A stretch of DNA of 64,000 nt from Homarus americanus (lineage: Eukaryota > Arthropoda > Malacostraca > Decapoda > Nephropidae): positions 1,728,187-1,792,186 of the forward strand of contig NW_024738608.1 in NCBI RefSeq assembly GCF_018991925.1. The letters run 5' to 3'. The translations under genes were made by a program, and so were the position numbers. Numbering within the stretch: the first letter of the stretch is position 1; the number at the start of each line of letters is the position of its first letter. Positions 57,033 to 64,000 of this stretch are shown piece by piece. Under the pieces are notes generated by a model. It worked only from the letters and a program-made list of their open reading frames with translations. It was not told where the DNA came from and searched no databases.

Positions 57033-57925
57033 CAGATATCCCCCAATCTACGATCTCCCTCTCTACAATATTCCATTTTAACAATGGTGATGTATTACCG
57101 ACCACCTTCCTATCTACGGTGTAAACAATCTGCATGAGCGATGGTCATCGTCCAGCCAACGCAGATGCATCTCTCAGTTCACTTGTCAGCCGTGGTCTAC
57201 CCAAACATTGCTGAGCAGCCACTCAGTGCACTGCAGTACCAAGCTATGTCCAATATGTTCCATGGTGATCGCATTTGGCCGCGATCGTGTAAGTCAATGG
57301 TCGGTCTGTATCGGCGTTGTTAGTTATTACTATCAGTGTTTGGTTTTTAACCTTACTGTGGGAGGACATCTTTAACGTTCACATTATATTCTGTTTTGGT
57401 GACTGTGAAGTGATTTTTTTTTTTAAGTGCTTTGTCCCTGTTGTTGTGAACGTAATGTGAGTGGTGTCAGCCGCTATCATTGTTTTTACTTTACCATTGT
57501 TCACTCAGTTTTGTGACAAGTGCTTTCACTCTGTTTTTGTGAGTGAAGTGACCAGTGTAACTTTGAAAATGTCTGGGAAGGCCAAGGCACTCTGGAAAAC
57601 CGTGTCTCTGGAGGTGAAGCTTGACATTGTGAATTGACACTAGATGATCCAGAGGCTGTGAGAGTCAGTGATGTCAAAACTCCACCTTCGAGAGTCCCCT
57701 TACCCTCAAAGGAGACGTGTAATGATGACCATGCTTTTTCTTAATAATGTGGCGAGTGTTGTTTAATTGTTTTATGTGTATTATTAGTGTAGGATTTTTT
57801 TTCGGTGATATGTGTGGGTGTCATACTGGCTGGGAACATATCCCATTGAACCCCATGTTATAATGATTCCAACTTGAGATGGGTTTTTCAGGAACCTAAC
57901 CTCATCGTAAATAGCGGGATACCTG
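57033..57925 (+). mobile_element. Tigger-like MITE with transposase N-terminal remnant
   Basis: Ends CAGATATCCCCCAATCTACG and (minus) CAGGTATCCCGCTATTTACG, flanked by TA (57031-57032, 57926-57927). At about 57569-57637 the + strand reads MSGKAKALWKTVSLEVKLDI followed by VN and a stop, the start of a CENP-B-type HTH. The rest of the transposase is deleted. It lies downstream of the MOXD1-like stop. Confidence 0.88.
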
Positions 57926-58410
57926 TACTACATCAGATATATTGCTGCACATGTACAGAACTTATTTCTGCACTTATTACACTTCATTTGCAAAAGTACT
58001 TTAGAGTGCGTGTGCCCTGGGTCATTAATGCACCCTCGGTGGGGTGCGCACCTGCCTGCACTACACACGGATGTGTAAAAGTGAGCAGGGCACCGGTGGC
58101 ACTGGTGTTTCATGAAGAACCTTCTCACCCCACCTCATCCCAGTGTGGCTGACACACGCATTAAACACACAAAGCTGCTGGGGTTTGACAAATTTATCTA
58201 AAGATCGACAGCATCAAGGCAAGTTCGTTTTGTTTACCTTTGAAGGGAAAATAATTCACTTTGGAATAGCACCTGTCCAAGGAGATGGATATCTACAATG
58301 TTTGTCACACTACTTTAATTAAAATTTTGTTAAGGTTGTGGAGCTGTGATACTATGATAGAATAATGTACGGTCTTCATTCCCAGTCTGTCCAAAAATAA
58401 AATGAAGGTA

Positions 58411-59190
58411 CAGTTGTACCCCACTTAACGCGGTCAATAGAACCCAGAGGGTCCCGTGTTAAGTGAAATCCGCGTTAAGTGAACAACAGAACATATGGGA
58501 TTAATTCCAATAGAAACCGGCCCGACCCCCAAACTCCACTTTTTGAAGACACATAACTATGTTGTAGTAAAAATAACATCTTAATTTTATGATGGTACAT
58601 GCACACAATTAATACTTAAGAGAAATAGCGAAATACAGTCGCCAAGTTAATGTCCATTCAAATAATGGACTCAACTCCCTCCCCCTCTTCTCACACTACA
58701 CTGCTGGCTCTTCCCTCTCTGAGAAATTTTTGGGGGAAAACCACTAAATTTTAATAAATAAAACCTCAAACTAAAGTTAGGATAATACAATTGACATTGC
58801 TGGATTCCTTGTAAGACCAGGAATATTTTGAATATAAATGTCATATATTTTGCACAAAAGATAACATATTTACTAGAGAAAACATTTTATCTAAAATTTG
58901 TATGTCTAATGCAAAATATATGATGTTTATATTCAAAATGATCACCAAATTATAAGAATTCCAGCAATGTAAATTATATTCTGGCCGAGTAATTTGTATG
59001 AATTTTATGAGCTAAAACAGGCAGTCAGGCAGGGTGGCGGGTGGGGCAAATCTAAAAATAGCGTCTCGAGCCGGACACTCACCGCGTATATGTGGAAAAA
59101 ATCCGTGTTAAGTGAAAGTTCAGCTCTGGCGAGGCACCGCGTATATGATAAAACGCGTTAAGTGAAACCGCGTTAGGCGGGGTAATACTG
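58411..59190. mobile_element. Tigger-like MITE (same family as 27613 and 46048)
   Basis: Ends CAGTTGTACCCCACTTAACG and (minus) CAGTATTACCCCGCCTAACG, flanked by TA (58409-58410, 59191-59192). Internal blocks such as CATATGGGATTAATTCCAAT, AATAATGGACTCAACTCCC and GTAAATTATATTCTGGCCG match the 27613 copy. 780 bp, non-coding. Confidence 0.9.
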
Positions 59191-59192
59191 TA

Positions 59193-60132
59193 TTATCTAT
59201 ATATGAAATATTGGCATGGAAGCTTCCTCTCCCCCAATCTTACTCTCATTATTGTATTAGGGATAGAAAACATATCAGCCACTTACCTGGCTGATATGGA
59301 ACATGTCGTGAGTGGCAAACCTATTGGACACTGAAGTTCTTGAACAATAGCATTTTCTTATCCATAAATGTTTTCTTTCATTATTAATAGAAAATTAGTC
59401 ACCTTATAACTTTTATCCTGTGACAAAACTATTTTGGGAGCTTTTTAAGATGTCAGTTAAGTGGTGCTTTGTTTATGACAGTGGATTTTACTAGGCAGGT
59501 TTGTTTTCAACTTATACCGAATGAAGTGTGATATGGCAAGAATTAACCCAATTTTGTACCCTGTACAGTACGTGATTTTGTGAGATGTGTGTTCTTATTA
59601 TATTGAAAGTGTTTTAATAAATTTTTTATACCGATTAATTTTTTAATAACATGAGAGATTTTTAAACTTGGATAGTGTATTCCCCATTATCAATTGCAGT
59701 ATTAACTTAAGAAATGCTTTTAGCCACAATACCTTTTTAATTATACATTACTGTATTATGAATATAAGTTGATTCTCTCAATAAGGAGGAAAACCTTTTT
59801 CATTGGACTTTGTTATTACATATTATTATTCATAACTGTATTTCATAATTTTATCCACACAGTAGACAAGTAGATCTGTCACTGCTGGGCTCCATTAAAT
59901 AGATAGTAATTTTCTTACAACTTCTATACTTATATTAATATTTACAAACAAATAAACACACCAGAAAGTTATATAAAAGTTAGAGAAAAATCACTGATTC
60001 AAGGAAAACAAGTAAGAACACATTGATGACCTCAATTGGAGTAACACACGTAACACTTAGGAAGTATTACTGGCCATTGACTAAGTGTTGTGTCCTAATA
60101 TACTGTAAATAATCCTTGGGAAAGTTAATAGG
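59193..60132. other. Intergenic stretch without recognised feature
   Basis: AT-rich sequence. No open frame, repeat or transposon end that I can support. Confidence 0.5.
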
Positions 60133-60300
60133 CAGAGTTGTAAAAAGTACCAGACTTTGTTACTTAAGTAAAAGTATTATTACATTGGCAAAATGTTACT
60201 CGAGTAGTAGTAAAAGTATTAAAATGTCAATGTACTCAAGTAAAAAAGTATCACATTCTTAAAATACTCAAGTACAGAAAGTAAAAAGTAACAACAAAAT
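60133..60300 (+). mobile_element. Tol2-like hAT terminal sequence, one end only
   Basis: CAGAGTTGTAAAAAGTACC at 60133 followed by repeated ACTTAAGTAAAAGTA / TACTCAAGTAAAAAAGTA motifs closely resembles the terminal region of Tol2-type hAT transposons, whose ends begin CAGAGGTGTAAAAAGTAC. No matching right end was found before the Tigger element. It is probably a truncated MITE. Confidence 0.65.
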
Positions 60301-60355
60301 TATTATTTGTCTCAAATATTAAAATAAATCCACAGTTAATTATAAAAAAAAAGTA

Positions 60356-62565
60356 TAAAAGGTGCGCCCCTACTTACGACTGCTTGGACTTACGTCCGTC
60401 GGTACTTACAACCTGCTCTGACCTTTACGACTGTGGCAGTCGTGACCAAAAATATTTTCAAATGACGCGCGCATTTTCTATATCGAACCTTTTCTGTCCC
60501 GGGCGAGAGCATGGCAGGCGGGCGGGCTTGGGTCGCCGCGTGGGTGAACTTTCGTAATTATCGTATATAATTGACTATAAAGACTGAAAAGCGTAAAAGT
60601 GAGAGTGCTGGTGGTGCTCCAAAGAAAGGGAGACAGGCAATTACTTTTGAGATGAAAATGAAGATAATAACTCAGCATGAGAATGGAAAGACTGTAGCAA
60701 CAATCTCACGTGACCTAGGTTTCTCACACTCGACCATATCCACTATTCTGAAGGACAAGGAACGTATTCATGATGTAGTGAAAGGAACAACACCAATAAA
60801 GGGAACTATAATTTCAAAGAAAAGACAAGGTCCTATTCACGATATGGAAAAATTATTGGTGATATGGATAGAAGATCAGATACAGAAGTGTGTACCCTTA
60901 AGCCTTCTAACCATACAGGCTAAAGCAAGAAGCCTGTTCCAAAGCCTGAAGGAGCAGGCAGGAGATGAATGTGATCAAACCTTTAGAGGAAGTCATGGGT
61001 GGTTTGATAGATTTAAAAAATGCTACAGTCTACACAATGTTAAGGTGAGTGGAGAGGCAGCTAGTGCCGATGTTGGTGCTGGCGAAGCCTTTAAGGAGGA
61101 GTTAGATGAAGTGATTGTGGAAGGGAATTATTTGCCTGAGCAAATATTCAATGTGGATGAGACTGGATTATTGTGGAAGCGCATGCCTGAGTGGACATAT
61201 ATCCACAAAGAGGCGAAAACAATGCCAGGATTCAAGGCATTCAAGGACAGAATTACACTTCTGTTGGGGGGGAATGTTGCTGGTTTCAAGCTAAAGCCCT
61301 TCATGATCTATCATTCAGATAACCCCTGGGCTTTTAAACATGTCAGCAAGCACACACTGCCAGTGTTTTATCGCAGTAATAAGAAAGCCTGGATGACCTT
61401 AGCACTGTTTGAGGATTGGTTCATGACTTGTTTCATTCCACGAGCCAAGGAGTATTGTCTGCAACAACGGATTCCATTCACGATTTTGCTGATTTTGGAT
61501 AATGCTCCGGGACACCCACCACACCTGGACGACATGCACCCTGATGTTAAGGGATGGATCAAGGTGCTATTGCTGCCTTTAAAGTGTATTATTTACACAC
61601 GACCTTCACTCAGGCAGTTGCTGCTACTGAAGGTGAGAAAACGCTCAGAGTTTTGGAAGGAGTACAACGCTTTCTCATGTATAAATAACATTAGTGCAGC
61701 ATGGGATCAGGTTACAAAACATTGCATGAATGGAATATGGAAGAAAATCCTGAAAAGATATGTGAACAGTTTCAAGGGATTTAATGAAAATGAAGTTATT
61801 TCGGATATTAGTAACAAGATAGTGGAGTTAGGTAAACAGCTGGAGTTAGAAATTGATAATGAAGATGTTGGACAGTTGGTTGAAAGTGTAGCAGAAGAGC
61901 TCAGTAACGAGGATCTTATTGAACTAGATGCACAGAAAATTGCAGAGGAAGAAGAGAGACAAAATGTAGAAGAAGAACCTGCACCCCCCAAAAAGTTTTC
62001 AGTGAAACAAATGGCAGAGGCATTTACTACTATTAATAAAGGAATGCAAATGTTTGATGGCATGGATCAAAATTATGAGCGTTATGCCAAAGTTGACAGA
62101 ATGCTCCAAGATGCACTTGCTTGTTACAGAGAAATTTATAATGAAAAGAAAAACAAACTGTGCGGTCTGAATTGGACATTATTTTAAGAAGTACCCCAGT
62201 GCTGTCTCCTCACGCTCCACCAGTGCTGCATCTTCACTCCCTCAAGATGATCCAATACCTTCAACCAGCAAGTTTCACCAGTACATAAACCTGTCTGAAG
62301 AAAGCGACATTGATGACCCACCCAGCCCTGTCTCCTCCTCTGCTTCATCCAATTAATATAGTCTCCATGTATCCTGTAAATAGAAAATTATGGGGGCCCC
62401 ATGTGCATTCAGCTGACTACATTAAAGGTAAGTGCTCAGTCACACTGTATCCATTCCTCATTATTTATTACTTTTACTGTACTGTATTTCATTGTAGATT
62501 TTTTTGTTTTTTTTAATTTTGATTGTTTTTTTGTTTTGTTTTTTTATGTCGGACTTACGACCTGG
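60356..62565 (+). mobile_element. Tigger-like DNA transposon, decayed, 3' end cut off
   Basis: The transposase frame (60571-62187) is preceded by a subterminal region with CTACTTACGACTGCTTGG and GACTTACGTCCG, and followed by a 3' region with GTCGGACTTACGACCTGG (about 62548-62565). Those subterminal blocks are partly inverse to each other, as expected near the ends. The right end is missing because gypsy-like sequence starts directly after it. The left end is not precisely defined. Confidence 0.75.
60571..62187 (+). pseudogene. Tigger-like transposase with lost third catalytic Asp
   Basis: A 538-codon open frame, but it opens with TTG; the first in-frame ATG lies inside the HTH at about 60652, so the original start seems lost. 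HTH: KKGRQAITFEMKMKIITQHE, then GFSHSTISTILKDKERI. Second HTH with HGWFDRFKKCYSL. DDE: FNVDETGLLWKRMP (first Asp present, about 61147-61188) and ILLILDNAPGHPP (second Asp, about 61486-61524). The region for the third Asp is replaced by out-of-frame residues VLLLPLKCIIYTRPSLRQLL at 61564-61623, after which the frame is restored at SEFWKEYNAFSCI. Hence a deletion and frameshift later compensated. The acidic tail is intact. It cannot transpose DNA by the DDE mechanism. Confidence 0.9.
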
Positions 62566-64000
62566 ATTTGGGTCCCTCTCTAGTCCGGCATTCTGTGGTC
62601 CGGAAATTCCTCGTTGACACAGGTTCATCAGTTAGCATCATCTCTCCCTCACTACAAGACACGTCTAAGCAACCCTCTTATGACCTGTCCGCCGCCAACG
62701 GTACCCCCATCGCCTCCTACGGCGCACGCATCCTCGCCTTAGACCTCGGTCTTCCCAAGACTCTGTGCTGGTCATTCGTGGTCGCAGACGTGTCTCAATC
62801 CATCCTTGGCTTCGACTTCCTCACCTTCCACAAGCTTGGCATCGACCCATGCCATCTTTGCCTCATCCATGAGCCTACAGCACGCAAGATCCAGGGTTCA
62901 CGTGCCAAAGACACAGACACTATCACCTGTCTCTCGCCGTGCAACGAGTTCTCCCCCCTGCTCGAATAGTTCAAGGAACTTTTCTCACTCCGAGTCTCTC
63001 CACCCCCACCACCTACGTCGGGAATTTTCCACCACATCGAGACCAAAGGACCTGCAGTGTTCTCACGCCCTCGCTGCCTGCGCCCTGAGCTCCTGAACAC
63101 AGCCAAGGCGGAATTCAACAGACTACTGCAAGACAGCATCATTCGTCCTTCAAAGAGTCCCTGGGCATCGCCTCTTCACATGGTTCCTAAGCCATCATCC
63201 GGCGACTGGAGGGTGTGCGGCGACCACAGAGCCCTGAACCTCGTCACCAAACCTGACAGGTACCCTATTCCACATGTCCAGGACTTCCACCACAAACTTC
63301 ATGACAAGACCATCTTCTCGAAGATCGACTTGGAGCGTGCCTTCCACCAAATCCCAGTAGCACCTGCAGTTACCCAGAAGACAGCCATCACCACTCCGTT
63401 CTGACTCTTCGAGTATACTGTACTTTCATGAGTTTTGGCCTACGCAATGCAGCACAGACTTTCCAGAGGTACATGGACCATATGCTTCGCGACCTCGATT
63501 TTGTCACTGTCTACATAGATGACATCCTCGTCGCATCCTCGACGCCTGCCGAGCATCATCACCACCTACAACTCCTTCTCCAATGCCTGCAGAACAACAA
63601 CATGAAAGTTCATCCTGCTAAGTGCGTCTTCGGAGCCTCGTCCATCGGTTTCCTTGGTCACAGAGTCTCGCCTACCACAGAAGATAACTGCCATTTGGGA
63701 GTTCCCCAAACCTGAAACGGCGAAGAAACTCCGAGAATTCCTGGGTTTAGTCAACTACTACCACCGCTTCATAGCCAATGCTGCCACCGTCCTAGTCCCC
63801 CTCTACGACCTTCTCAAGGGACTCCCAAAGACAACTCACAAGCCTCTCGTGTGGACTCAAGAGGCTGTTACGGCATTCACCGCTATCAAACAGCACATCA
63901 CACGCCTTACCCTCCTGGCTCACCCCGCACCATTCTCACAACAGACGCTTCTTCTACTGCAGTGGGCGCCGTCTTACAGCAGGAGATCAACGGAATTCTC
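62566..64000 (+). mobile_element. Second gypsy-like LTR retrotransposon, pol part, runs off the window
   Basis: Protease, RT and start of RNase H follow directly on Tigger sequence with no LTR or gag, so the left part is truncated. The family differs from the element at 38504: canonical YIDD and a different protease context. The right end is beyond the window. Confidence 0.88.
62577..64000 (+). pseudogene. Gypsy-like protease and reverse transcriptase, broken
   Basis: FLVDTGSSVSIISPSL (about 62610-62657) is the aspartic protease active site and ILGFDFL the flap-distal block. An in-frame TAG at 62967-62969 separates it from [53 protein letters not shown] at 63402 and a frameshift near 63425 follow. 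In the new frame come MSFGLRNAAQTFQRYMDHML and the catalytic YIDD at 63512-63523. Another frameshift near 63685 leads to KKLREFLGLVNYYHRFIANA and VWTQEAVTAFTAIK. The frame is still open at the window end near the RNase H. Confidence 0.92.

Overview
This is an animal nuclear genome window, most likely from an arthropod and probably a decapod crustacean. The evidence is intron-rich coding with GT-AG splice sites, abundant di-, tri- and tetranucleotide repeats and minisatellites, several non-LTR and LTR retrotransposons, and many TA-flanked Tigger/pogo-type DNA transposons. The lineage call is inference. There is no bacterial feature, CRISPR array or rRNA.

One host gene is visible, on the + strand from 12224 to 56791: a copper type II monooxygenase of the DBH-like MOXD1 family. 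I can place 14 exons with compatible phases that join into 627 codons plus a TGA stop. They cover the second half of the DOMON domain and both copper domains, with all five copper histidines and the copper methionine, followed by a longer than usual C-terminal part that ends in a short hydrophobic tail. The signal peptide and first half of DOMON were not found. One exon is only 27 nt and can be skipped without changing the frame.

Layout: 1-2904 is the 3' part of a decayed jockey/CR1-like LINE. 2905-10600 is simple repeats and minisatellites, ending in a 2.3-kb cytosine-rich array almost free of G on the + strand. 12.2-22.6 kb is the first visible intron, with a REL-endonuclease-like retroelement fragment between GTA repeats, LINE remnants and a 16-bp minisatellite. 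22.6-32.6 kb holds most exons, interrupted by Tigger-like and hAT-like elements. 32.6-43.6 kb is one intron with nested DNA transposons and a complete but broken 4.9-kb Ty3/gypsy-like element (154-bp LTRs, 5-bp target duplication). 44.6-52.3 kb is another intron with two Tigger-type elements, a tandem repeat and a hAT-like MITE. 53.1-55.5 kb holds a minus-strand non-autonomous LTR element and a long inverted-repeat element. Downstream of the gene are two Tigger-like MITEs, a Tol2-like hAT end, a Tigger transposase pseudogene and a second gypsy-like element that runs off the window.

The window is best read as one gene inflated by successive transposon insertions. No clearly new biological system is evident. 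The most useful leads are the in-frame 27-nt microexon, the REL-like fragment bounded by GTA microsatellites, the precisely nested TA- and 8-bp-target elements, the strand-asymmetric minisatellite, and transposase ORFs that stay open although catalytic residues are lost.
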